Assembly (NCBI RefSeq): GCF_003390325.1 | Contig: NZ_QUOK01000001.1 | Coordinates: forward strand, 558,001-622,000 | Direction: 5' to 3' | DNA from: Rhodohalobacter sp. SW132 | GTDB taxonomy: Bacteria > Bacteroidota > Rhodothermia > Balneolales > Balneolaceae | Length of the DNA stretch: 64,000 nt | Part shown: piece after piece, positions 46,265 through 53,761 of the stretch | How positions within the stretch are numbered: position 1 is the first letter of the stretch | Layout: every line of letters starts with the position of its first letter | Program-made: the position numbers and the translations under genes | The notes under the pieces: model-generated | Database searches by the model: none | Told to the model about the DNA's origin: nothing | The model's input: the letters and a program-made list of their open reading frames with translations, nothing else

Positions 46265-46294
46265 AAAAGCTCATCGAATGTTCGGTGGGCTTTT
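46265..46294 (+). terminator. Terminator of tRNA-Pro
   Basis: AAAAGCTCATCGAA pairs along its full length (with G-T pairs) with TTCGGTGGGCTTTT, loop of two bases, ending in a T run. It overlaps closely with the end of the convergent mogA gene and may also serve it. Confidence 0.8.
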
Positions 46295-46295
46295 C

Positions 46296-46829
46296 TCATT
46301 TCTCCCCCGGACGAAATGCCTTACCATATTCCGGTTCAAACTCCATTCGCGGGCCTTCAATCAAATCAATACAGTAAGGAATTGCCCCCAAAACTCCATC
46401 CAGGCACTCGGCAATCGCTTTCGGCTTGCCCGGCAGATTGATAATCAGGCTGTTGCCTCGAATGCCGGCCGTCTGACGGGACAAAATTGCGGTGGGCACG
46501 TATTGGAGGGACACCTTCCGCATCGACTCGCCGAAACCGGGTAGCATCTTTTCGCACACCGATTCTGTGGCTTCAGGGGTTACATCCCGTTTGGCCGGAC
46601 CGGTTCCGCCCGTTGTACAGATCAGCGAACAGCCGGATTCATCACACATGGAGATTATCGTTTTTTCGAGCATTTCCTGTTCATCAGGGATCACTTGCTC
46701 TACCCATTCAATCTTGTTTTGCAGTCTTTCGCTCCAGTATTTCTTAATCGCAGGGCCCGAGCGGTCTTCATACTCTCCCTTGCTTGCACGGTCTGATGAA
46801 GTTATTATGCCTATTCGGATTGTGTCCAT
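46296..46829 (-). CDS. mogA: Molybdopterin adenylyltransferase MogA-type
   Basis: A 177-residue protein of the MoCF fold that adenylylates molybdopterin before metal insertion. Motifs: IGIITSSDRASKGEYEDRSG at the start, CTTGGTGPAKRDVTPEAT for the nucleotide loop, and GIRGNSLIINLPGKPKAI near the end. The start at 46829 (MDTIRIGIITSS) fits the family; an upstream in-frame start would add a non-conserved leader. It belongs to a loose group of Mo-cofactor genes here with the ThiF/rhodanese protein and MoaC-MoaB. A second MoCF domain exists in the MoaC fusion, so the roles may be divided. Confidence 0.9.
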   Translation of the reverse strand: MDTIRIGIITSSDRASKGEYEDRSGPAIKKYWSERLQNKIEWVEQVIPDEQEMLEKTIISMCDESGCSLICTTGGTGPAKRDVTPEATESVCEKMLPGFGESMRKVSLQYVPTAILSRQTAGIRGNSLIINLPGKPKAIAECLDGVLGAIPYCIDLIEGPRMEFEPEYGKAFRPGEK

Positions 46830-46966
46830 TGTAATATTTATGTGGTAATTGAAGTTAACAGATAGAACGAAACGTGCTTGAACCAAGACGTTTACATTTC
46901 AACTCATATTTTCAGTTTGATGCCTCAATATTGAAAACAACTTTCTAAACTAAAAACCAGACTCTT

Positions 46967-47173
46967 ATGGAAACCGTTAAGATTTCAGAAAATTTCGAGG
47001 TGAAACTACCTGACAAAATCAGAAAGGCGCTTAATCTGCAACCTGGACAAAAACTGAGAATTATTACCTATCAAGACCGAATAGAATTAATACCTGACAT
47101 TGACACAAAAAAAACTCAGGGTATGTTGAAAAGGATCAACACAGATTTTGAAAGAGAAAATGATCGCGTATGA
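46967..47173 (+). CDS. vapB: AbrB/MazE-type antitoxin (VapB-like)
   Basis: A 68-residue protein with a swapped-hairpin AbrB DNA-binding domain (METVKISENFEVKLPDKIRK, then ALNLQPGQKLRIITYQDRIELIP) and a short charged C-terminus that would wrap the toxin. It overlaps the PIN-domain gene by four bases (ATGA), the classical toxin-antitoxin arrangement. The promoter is likely in the 80-base AT-rich gap upstream and should be self-repressed by the complex. Confidence 0.9.
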   Translation: METVKISENFEVKLPDKIRKALNLQPGQKLRIITYQDRIELIPDIDTKKTQGMLKRINTDFERENDRV

Positions 47174-47544
47174 ATGTATTAGATTCATCCGCGTGGCTCG
47201 CCTTTTTTGCAGATGAAAAAAACGCAGAAATTTTCAGACTGATTGTCTTGGACACAAAAAAATTATTCGTACCAACTATATGTATCTACGAAGTATTTAA
47301 AGTGATTTTACGAGAAAGTGACGAATCGTCTGCTCTCTTCTTTATAAGTGTCATGCAAAAAGCGAGGATCATTAATATAGATTTTGAAATTTCTTTGAAT
47401 GCAGCAAAGTTAAACAGCTCGTTAAAGTTACCAATGGCAGATTCCATGATACTCGCATCGGCAAATAAGGTGAATGCAACTTTATGGACTCAAGATTCTG
47501 ACTTTAAAGAAATTGAATCCGTTAGGTATTATCCTAAAAAATAA
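47170..47544 (+). CDS. vapC: PIN-domain ribonuclease toxin (VapC-like)
   Basis: A 124-residue PIN nuclease with the acidic metal-binding residues in place: Asp5 (MNVLDSSAW), Glu41 (ICIYEVFK), Asp91 (LPMADSMI) and Asp109/Asp111 (TQDSDF). VapC toxins cut specific RNAs such as initiator tRNA or rRNA loops. It pairs with the AbrB-type antitoxin just upstream. The pair sits between Mo-cofactor genes, probably as an independent insertion; its AT content is slightly higher than that of its neighbours. Confidence 0.92.
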   Translation: MNVLDSSAWLAFFADEKNAEIFRLIVLDTKKLFVPTICIYEVFKVILRESDESSALFFISVMQKARIINIDFEISLNAAKLNSSLKLPMADSMILASANKVNATLWTQDSDFKEIESVRYYPKK

Positions 47545-47560
47545 AAGTCTTCCGATTTTT

Positions 47561-48700
47561 ATGAACTCACCCAAATCAAATCATTTCACCCCTGACGAAC
47601 TCCGCCACTACTCCCGGCAGATGGCGATGCCGCAGTTTGGTGGAGAGGGTCAAAAGAAACTGAAGCGTGCAAAAGTTGCCGTGATTGGTGCGGGCGGTCT
47701 GGGTGCGCCGGTACTTCAATATCTCTCCGCAGCCGGTGTGGGAACCATCGGCATTTTTGATTTTGATGTGATTGAAGAGAGCAATCTTCATCGTCAGGTA
47801 TTGTTCAACACGGAGGATATCGGCAAATCGAAAGCAAGAGTGGCATCGAAGCGACTTGAGAAACTCAATCCGCATATCAACATTATCGCAAACCAGGTCC
47901 GCATCACCCCTGAAAATGTGATAAACCAGTTTCGGCTCTATGATCTGATCGTTGACGGAAGTGACAATTTTCAAACACGTTATATCGTGAATGATGCCGC
48001 CCTGCTTCTCGATCTTCCACTGGTGTATGGATCTATCTACCGTTTTGAAGGTCAGATTACCGTTTTTAATTATGTTGATGAAGAAAAAAAGCGCGGTCCG
48101 GATCTTCGCGATCTCTACCCCAAACCGCCCGACACCGGGTTTATCCCCGATTGCAGCACAGCCGGCGTTCTTGGAGTCTTGCCCGGCGTGATTGGATCCA
48201 TCCAGGCCACGGAGGCGATCAAAATTCTTGCTGACATTGGTGATGTGCTCAGCGGAAAGCTTCTTGTGATGGATTTGCTGAATATAGATACCCAGATGAT
48301 TACGTTTGCGCAACCGGCTCAAAAAAGAACCATTGATCGCCCAGCAATTGAAGAGAGACTCAAAAGTTACCGGAATGATTATGATGCTCCCCGGGGAGTA
48401 TCAGCCCAAACAGTTTCAGATTGGATAAATTCATCAGAAAAAATAAACCTGGTCGATGTTCGCTCACCTGAAGAGCACGAACGATTCAACATCGGCGGGA
48501 CACTCATTCCATTGGACGAAATTGAATTACGGTCTAATGAGATTAACACCGAAACCAAAACCGTAATCTACTGCAAGAGCGGTCAGCGCAGTGCAGAAGC
48601 GATCCGCAGATTAAGTGATCATAAGGAGACCGATCTGCTATACAATCTTGATGGAGGCGTCGACTCGTGGAGAGATTTGTTTAACAGGAGGGAAAGGTGA
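47561..48700 (+). CDS. ThiF/MoeB-type adenylyltransferase with C-terminal rhodanese domain
   Basis: A 379-residue E1-like enzyme that adenylates the C-terminus of a ThiS/MoaD-type sulfur carrier. The ATP loop is VIGAGGLGAPV (42-51), with FDFDVIEESNLHRQVLF and Cys198 in CSTAGVLGVLPG. The rhodanese domain (about 280-375) has the active-site loop YCKSGQRSAEA with its Cys. The first zinc CxxC is replaced by Asp181-x-x-Asp184 (GPDLRDLYP) and no second CxxC is seen, so the structural zinc of MoeB is missing. The start at 47561 gives the usual HYSRQ beginning. It may serve both Mo-cofactor and thiamine or tRNA thiolation routes. Confidence 0.92.
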   Translation: MNSPKSNHFTPDELRHYSRQMAMPQFGGEGQKKLKRAKVAVIGAGGLGAPVLQYLSAAGVGTIGIFDFDVIEESNLHRQVLFNTEDIGKSKARVASKRLEKLNPHINIIANQVRITPENVINQFRLYDLIVDGSDNFQTRYIVNDAALLLDLPLVYGSIYRFEGQITVFNYVDEEKKRGPDLRDLYPKPPDTGFIPDCSTAGVLGVLPGVIGSIQATEAIKILADIGDVLSGKLLVMDLLNIDTQMITFAQPAQKRTIDRPAIEERLKSYRNDYDAPRGVSAQTVSDWINSSEKINLVDVRSPEEHERFNIGGTLIPLDEIELRSNEINTETKTVIYCKSGQRSAEAIRRLSDHKETDLLYNLDGGVDSWRDLFNRRER

Positions 48701-48711
48701 AAAGTTGGAAA

Positions 48712-48911
48712 ACCTCCCCTTTTGGGAGGGGAAAGTGAAGTCCCGATAGCGAAGCAGATCGGGACAAGCTCGGGGTGGGCCCGGAGTGTTGATTTGGTTT
48801 TATGTACTTTCGACGATCATAAACGTCACGGACCCACCTCTGGGCAGTCGCTTTCCGTCAGCCGACGGATCGTTTTGTGCTCTGCCTCCTCCGGCGGAGG
48901 AGAGTGATTCA
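48712..48911. repeat. Composite hairpin-rich intergenic element
   Basis: Begins ACCTCCCCTTTTGGGAGGGG (hairpin), then AAGTGAAGTCCCGATAGCG, a GGTGGGCCCGGAG block whose inverse GGACCCACCTCTGGG lies 50 bases on, and ends with CTCCTCCGGCGGAGGAGAG (hairpin). The layout of C/G-rich hairpins around an AT-richer centre is like that of the elements at 7451 and 33385. It lies between two convergent Mo-cofactor genes. Confidence 0.65.
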
Positions 48912-48917
48912 CGACGA

Positions 48918-48948
48918 GACCTCCAAGGTTTTCAAAACCTTGGAGGTC
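48918..48948. repeat. Perfect 15-bp inverted repeat
   Basis: GACCTCCAAGGTTTT is followed after one base (C) by AAAACCTTGGAGGTC, a perfect 31-base palindrome next to the composite element and just beyond the stop of moaC-moaB. I know nearly identical palindromes as common dispersed repeats in FCB and other genomes. It could act as a bidirectional terminator between the convergent genes. Confidence 0.85.
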
Positions 48949-48955
48949 TTCGGAA

Positions 48956-49876
48956 TCACTCTATCTTCCTCAACTTCCCTTTATTCATCATTCGCAGCGC
49001 GTGCTTTAATCCCGGAAACAGCGCATGTACACTCTCTTTTGCGCCTCGCGAACTGCCGGGCAGATTGATGATGATGGTTCCTCCCCGAACACCTGCAGCG
49101 GTTCGGGAGTAGTTGGCATACGGCGTCCGGTTTCGGCCAAATTCCCGCATTGCTTCCGGAATGCCGGGTACCTCATATTCGATCAGCTTTTTTGTGATCT
49201 CTGCCACAATATCACCATGGTCCAGCCCGGTGGCTCCAATCGTAAAAAGAAGGTGATAATCGTTGCTGTCAGCAAGTTCCTTTATTTTTTTTGCGACCTC
49301 TTCCCTGCCGGACCGTATCACCACTTCCTTAGCGACTTCCACATTGAAGTGATCTAAAACGTCCTCTACGGCGCTTGTACTGTTATCCTCCCGCGTTCCA
49401 TCCGCAACATTGTCTGAAATACGAACCAGGGCTGCTTTTACGGGATGATCGAATTCATCATCAAAATCACTCTTCCCGCCTGTTTTCTCCAGCAGGCGAA
49501 TCGAAGAAATTTCCATCTCTTTATCCAGCGGTTTCAGCATGTCGTAAATATTCAACAACGCAGTGCTGGCCGCAGTAAGCGCCTCCATCTCTACACCCGT
49601 TCGTGCGATTGCCTCCGCTTCTGCTTTTACGTGAATGGTATCTCCATCGAGATGAAAGGTTATATCCACCCACTCCAGGGGCAGATTATGGCAGAAAATC
49701 AGCAGTTCGGATGTCTTTTTTGCCGCCTGAATTCCTGCAACACGGCTGACTTCAAGCACATCTCCTTTTTCAATTTCATCATCCACAATCTTCCGGATAA
49801 CATCTTCTCGTGTTTTTATCGAACCGCCTGCGCGGGCAAATCGAAGCGTGCTGATTTTGTTGCTTACGTTGATCAT
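48956..49876 (-). CDS. moaCB: Bifunctional molybdenum cofactor protein MoaC-MoaB
   Basis: A 306-residue fusion. The N-terminal half (about 1-150) is MoaC, cyclic pyranopterin monophosphate synthase: EKGDVLEVSRVAGIQAAKKT, CHNLPLEWVDITF and GVEMEALTAASTALLNIYDM. The C-terminal half (about 160-300) is a MoaB/MogA MoCF domain: ALVRISDNVADGTREDNS, TIGATGLDHGDIVAE and GVRGGTIIINLPGSSRGAKE. MoaC makes the pterin intermediate; the MoCF domain adenylylates molybdopterin. A fusion like this is known in other bacteria. The convergent neighbour is the ThiF/rhodanese gene. Together with mogA it indicates that the cell makes Mo-cofactor. Confidence 0.92.
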   Translation of the reverse strand: MINVSNKISTLRFARAGGSIKTREDVIRKIVDDEIEKGDVLEVSRVAGIQAAKKTSELLIFCHNLPLEWVDITFHLDGDTIHVKAEAEAIARTGVEMEALTAASTALLNIYDMLKPLDKEMEISSIRLLEKTGGKSDFDDEFDHPVKAALVRISDNVADGTREDNSTSAVEDVLDHFNVEVAKEVVIRSGREEVAKKIKELADSNDYHLLFTIGATGLDHGDIVAEITKKLIEYEVPGIPEAMREFGRNRTPYANYSRTAAGVRGGTIIINLPGSSRGAKESVHALFPGLKHALRMMNKGKLRKIE

Positions 49877-50000
49877 ACAATCTCATTTAAATTAAACTAT
49901 GCGATCACAATAGGAAGTTTCGGGCTGCAACTCAACAGAATTTCTATCTTCTTATTCTTTTCGTATTCATTGATTAGATTTGGCCCATCGATCCACAATT

Positions 50001-50672
50001 ATGCTAAAAAAAGTTCCGTTCATTACCGGTTTTACCTTGTTTGCCATACTGCTTATCTGGCTTATCTGGCAAACCGTCTATCCGGATATTCCACGGGGCG
50101 GCCCTCTCCATATTTCCGGGCAACTCCTGGTTTTATCCGGACTTCTTACCGTCTCAATGTGGCTCTATCTCCGTTCAAGGCCAAAGACTCCTCTGCAAAT
50201 GTCTCACCGGACAGAGTTCCAGGTCTGGGCATGGCTGATTTTAATCCTGATCCTCATCCAGGTATTCTGGGGCGGAATTACTTCCGGCCTCCACGGCGGA
50301 CATGTCTATAATACGTTCCCGAAGATGAATCAAAACTGGATTCCGCCTGAGATTTTGATCATGGAACCGGTCAGGCTCAATTTTATTGAAAACGCAGCTA
50401 CCGCACAGTGGATGCACAGAGTATTTGGAACGGTCTTGGGAGTGTTGATTGTCATCACCTGGGTTCGCTCATTTGTTGCTGAAACTCCATTCACCACTAA
50501 AAAATGGCTGCTGGCGATATTTGCACTTTTCCTGGTGCAGTACGCCCTCGGTGTGTTTGCATTAATCTATCACGTTCCCCCGTTAATGGGATTATCACAC
50601 CTCTTGCTGTCGTTCCTGCTCATCGCGGTCTCAACGCGCCTGCTTTATCACGTCCAATCAAAACGATCGTAG
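50001..50672 (+). CDS. Half-length heme A synthase-like protein (CtaA/COX15 family)
   Basis: A 223-residue membrane protein with about six helices, compared with about 300-350 residues and eight helices in CtaA/COX15. Its last 140 residues match the C-terminal half of the family: WGGITSGLHGGHVYNTFPKM, then FIENAATAQWMHRVFG (His139) and YALGVFALIYHVPPLMGLSH (His200), the two histidines expected to bind a heme. The N-terminal half's active-site signature is absent, and the first two helices are not recognisable as that half. A compact archaeal variant is known, so a functional short enzyme is possible. ATG 50001 was chosen over TTG 49980. Confidence 0.82.
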   Translation: MLKKVPFITGFTLFAILLIWLIWQTVYPDIPRGGPLHISGQLLVLSGLLTVSMWLYLRSRPKTPLQMSHRTEFQVWAWLILILILIQVFWGGITSGLHGGHVYNTFPKMNQNWIPPEILIMEPVRLNFIENAATAQWMHRVFGTVLGVLIVITWVRSFVAETPFTTKKWLLAIFALFLVQYALGVFALIYHVPPLMGLSHLLLSFLLIAVSTRLLYHVQSKRS

Positions 50673-50776
50673 TGAATCTCTCTGATTTTTAGAATCTGGT
50701 ACATACGCACATTATAAAACGTCTCACCATCCGTCTTCAGGTGAGTTTGAACACGGATGATGTGACGCACAGGACA

Positions 50777-51205
50777 TTAGCTTTCAAGCTCAATTTCGAG
50801 CTCAATCTTTGCTGCTGCCAGAACTTTCGATACCGGGCACCCTTCCTTGGCACCGTTCGCTATTTCCATAAATTCATCCTCATCGATTCCCGGCACGTTC
50901 GCTTTGGAAATCAACCGGATGGTTGTGATTTCAGGACCGTCATCTTTCATCTCCAAAACAACTTCTGCTTTGGTGTGAACCGATTTCGGATCGTGTCCGG
51001 CACTGGCCAGTTCGTTCGACAGCGCCATAGAAAAACAGCCTGCATGGGCTGCTCCTATCAGCTCTTCCGGATTTGTTTTGCTGCCGGTTTCAAATCTAGA
51101 GGCGGAATCATAATCTGTCTTAAATGCTCCGCTCTCAACTTTTATCGTTCCCTTTCCATTTTTTAAATCTCCTTTCCATTCGGCTTCTGCAGATCGTGTT
51201 GGCAT
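50777..51205 (-). CDS. OsmC family peroxiredoxin
   Basis: A 142-residue thiol peroxidase of the OsmC/Ohr group. The two catalytic cysteines are Cys57 in GAAHAGCFSMAL and Cys123 in GAKEGCPVSKVL, both in their family context, and the start TRSAEAEWKGDLKNGKG is typical of the OsmC branch. Such enzymes reduce organic hydroperoxides. It is a single gene, divergent from the esterase, with the promoter of each in the 170-base gap between them. Confidence 0.94.
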   Translation of the reverse strand: MPTRSAEAEWKGDLKNGKGTIKVESGAFKTDYDSASRFETGSKTNPEELIGAAHAGCFSMALSNELASAGHDPKSVHTKAEVVLEMKDDGPEITTIRLISKANVPGIDEDEFMEIANGAKEGCPVSKVLAAAKIELEIELES

Positions 51206-51373
51206 AATATTTATTTGGTTTTATTGATGTTCGTAATTCATTTACCTCAATGCATTTATACGCATTTCCGTTCGTCGTGTCAATCAAACCACTCACTTTA
51301 TTTTTATAAAAAATTTAAACTGATATGTTTGATCTTTATTATACGCGCGTCCACTCACAATATAAATTTCTGC

Positions 51374-52270
51374 ATGTCAAAACTGCTAACAGTTCTACTC
51401 GTTTTTTTAATGATTACGCCAACTCTTGCCGCGCAGGATCTGGTTCACTGGCAGGATCTTCTTGATGCGGAAACCACACGATCTTTCGAACGGATTCAGG
51501 TTGGGACCGACTCTCTGCAATTTGCCGATCTCTGGCTGCCGGATGGCGAAGGGCCTCACCCGGTTGTAATCTTGATTCACGGCGGATGCTGGCAAAGTAT
51601 CTACCCTGGTGTCGCTCTCACAAATCCGATGGCGGACGCACTTGCCCGAGATGGATTTGCGGTTTGGAATGTGGAATACAGACGGCTGGGAGACGATGGC
51701 GGTGCCTACCCCGGAACGTTTCTTGATGTGGCACAGTCAGCAGACTTTTTGCGGGAAATTGCCGAAATAAACCATTTAAACCTCGATCTCGTCATTGCTT
51801 CCGGCCACTCTGCGGGAGGACATCTCGCCACCTGGCTTGCTTCACGAAAAAATATCAGTCCCGAAAGTCCGCTTTATAAATCCAATCCGCTGCAAATTCA
51901 TCAATCCATATCCCTTGCCGGAATCAACAACCTTGAAGAGTACGCCCGCTATGGATCAGCGCCATGCGGCGAAAAAACCGTTGAGAAATTAGTGGATTAT
52001 CTGAACCGTGAATCCCCTTTTCTAGATACATCTCCAGCTGAACTTTTACCTTTCTCAGCATCCCATGTTGAAATATCTGCAGCTTTTGATTCACCTGTTC
52101 CGCCTTTTTTCGGACGCAATTTCGTCCGGCAGGTTCAAAACTCCGGCGGCAATGCATCATTAATTCTTCAACCCGAAGCCGGACACTACGAGATGACCGC
52201 ACCCTGGACCCACGAATGGAACCAGGTTTTAGACCTCTTCAGACAATCAATAATTCCAATCCCTGAATAA
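51374..52270 (+). CDS. Exported alpha/beta hydrolase (esterase/lipase)
   Basis: A 298-residue protein with a signal peptide (MSKLLTVLLVFLMITPTLAA). The oxyanion-hole motif VILIHGGCW, the nucleophile elbow SGHSAGGHL and a C-terminal His in PEAGHYEMT define a carboxylesterase of the BD-FAE/hormone-sensitive-lipase-like group. The substrate is unknown. The long in-frame extension upstream to 51215 was rejected because it would bury the signal peptide. It is followed by a heptanucleotide tandem repeat. Confidence 0.85.
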   Translation: MSKLLTVLLVFLMITPTLAAQDLVHWQDLLDAETTRSFERIQVGTDSLQFADLWLPDGEGPHPVVILIHGGCWQSIYPGVALTNPMADALARDGFAVWNVEYRRLGDDGGAYPGTFLDVAQSADFLREIAEINHLNLDLVIASGHSAGGHLATWLASRKNISPESPLYKSNPLQIHQSISLAGINNLEEYARYGSAPCGEKTVEKLVDYLNRESPFLDTSPAELLPFSASHVEISAAFDSPVPPFFGRNFVRQVQNSGGNASLILQPEAGHYEMTAPWTHEWNQVLDLFRQSIIPIPE

Positions 52271-52280
52271 AAAAATTTCA

Positions 52281-52335
52281 CCCCTGTCCCCTGTCCCCTG
52301 TCCCCTGTCCCCTGTCCCCTGTCCCCTGTCCCCTG
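52281..52335. repeat. Heptanucleotide tandem repeat (CCCCTGT)n
   Basis: 55 bases made of seven perfect copies of CCCCTGT plus a final CCCCTG, starting 10 bases after the esterase stop codon. It is non-coding. Perfect identity of all copies suggests recent expansion, so the copy number is likely to vary between strains. Confidence 0.95.
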
Positions 52336-52460
52336 AAAAAATCTTTACAAAATTCACCTTTTATATCAGACGATCAGTCCTTAAATTTCCGAAACTTTAA
52401 AAACGACAAACGGGTGAACCACCAATCAGACGTTTTCACATACCAGAATTTCTTATCCAG

Positions 52461-52493
52461 ATCCGACACGGTTTCCGTAGTCGGATTTTTTTT
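52461..52493 (+). terminator. Strong intrinsic terminator just before carA
   Basis: ATCCGACACGG pairs with CCGTAGTCGGAT (one bulged A) over a three-base loop, followed by eight T. It lies 45 bases upstream of the carA ATG. It may end the esterase transcript, 190 bases upstream, or act as an attenuator in the carAB leader. Confidence 0.88.
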
Positions 52494-52537
52494 GGCCTCG
52501 CAAACCCGTTATTTAAATCCACATCCTATCCGTATTT

Positions 52538-53659
52538 ATGAGTCCCGACACTAAAAAACCTTGTATCCTTGCTCTGTCAGATGGCACCGTTGTTCGCGGT
52601 AAAGCGATCGGAAAAATCGGCACAACCGGCGGTGAACTTTGCTTTAACACCAGTATGACCGGTTACCAGGAAATTTTTACAGACCCAAGCTATTATGGCC
52701 AGCTTATGATGATGACCTATCCCCACATCGGGAATTACGGCACCATGAGCCGCGATGATGAAGCCAACCGGGTAATGATTGCCGGACTGATTGTCCGGTC
52801 TTTTTCTGATGATTTCAGCAATCCCATTGCCGACGGAAGCCTGCAGGAGTACCTTGAACGTAATAATGTAGTTGGAATCACCGGGGTTGATACCCGGCGT
52901 CTTGTCCGCCATATTCGCACCGAAGGTGTGATGAACGCCGTCATCAGCAGTGAAACTACCGATGAAGATGAGCTGGTGAAACAAGCAAAAGAGTGGGACT
53001 CCATGATGGGCCTGGAACTTGCCACAAAAGTCACACGGAAAGAAGCGCAAACCATCCCATCCGACGGGCCTTATAAACTTGCTGTTTTTGATTACGGAGT
53101 GAAAAAGAGCATTCTCGATAATTTCGTTAAACGAGGATGCACGCTTCGGGTATTTCCCGCAGAAGCTGAGCTCGACGAGGTTAAATCCTGGGGTGCCGAC
53201 GGTTATTTTTTCAGCAACGGCCCGGGCGATCCTAACGCTTCAGCAGATTACGCACTACCGATTATTGAATATGCTAAATCAACCGGCAAGCCGCTCTTCG
53301 GCATCTGCCTGGGACATCAGCTGATCGCAATGTCGGAAGGAATAGAAGTGAAGAAAATGTTTGTAGGTCATCGCGGGGCAAATCAGCCAGTCAAAAATAT
53401 TGAAACCGGCCTCGTAGAAATATCCACCCAAAATCACGGGTTTGCAGTAGATGAAGATAAAATGGACGAATCAGTAGCAGATATCAGCCACATCAACCTT
53501 AATGATCAAACAATTGAAGGGTTAAAGTTCAAAAACTTCCCCGGAATGTCCGTTCAATATCACCCCGAAGCCTCCCCCGGCCCGCACGATTCACAATATC
53601 TGTTTGATCAGTTTCTGGAGATGGTGAAGGAAGGCGCAGGTGACAAGGTCCAAGGTTAA
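52538..53659 (+). CDS. carA: Carbamoyl-phosphate synthase, small (glutaminase) subunit
   Basis: A 373-residue protein that releases ammonia from glutamine for carbamoyl phosphate, used in arginine and pyrimidine synthesis. The N-terminal CPSase small domain has GELCFNTSMTGYQEIFTDPS and VGITGVDTRRLVRHIR; the class I amidotransferase domain has the catalytic Cys in FGICLGHQLIA and the His-Glu pair in VQYHPEASPGP. Length is normal. carB follows after 102 bases. The strong hairpin in its leader may be an attenuator. Confidence 0.97.
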   Translation: MSPDTKKPCILALSDGTVVRGKAIGKIGTTGGELCFNTSMTGYQEIFTDPSYYGQLMMMTYPHIGNYGTMSRDDEANRVMIAGLIVRSFSDDFSNPIADGSLQEYLERNNVVGITGVDTRRLVRHIRTEGVMNAVISSETTDEDELVKQAKEWDSMMGLELATKVTRKEAQTIPSDGPYKLAVFDYGVKKSILDNFVKRGCTLRVFPAEAELDEVKSWGADGYFFSNGPGDPNASADYALPIIEYAKSTGKPLFGICLGHQLIAMSEGIEVKKMFVGHRGANQPVKNIETGLVEISTQNHGFAVDEDKMDESVADISHINLNDQTIEGLKFKNFPGMSVQYHPEASPGPHDSQYLFDQFLEMVKEGAGDKVQG

Positions 53660-53761
53660 GGGCGCCGACTAATAAAAAATCTCAGACATACTCAACACTC
53701 CTCCTCACGCGAAATTCTTGCGGGGAGATTTACTCAACATTCAAAACTAACAACTCAATAG

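Noticed and set aside
46191-46544. A 117-codon frame starting in tRNA-Pro
   Set aside because: It begins inside the tRNA cloverleaf and runs antisense through mogA.
52281-52335. CRISPR repeat or coding repeat
   Set aside because: Seven-base units with no spacers and located after a stop codon; a simple tandem repeat explains it.
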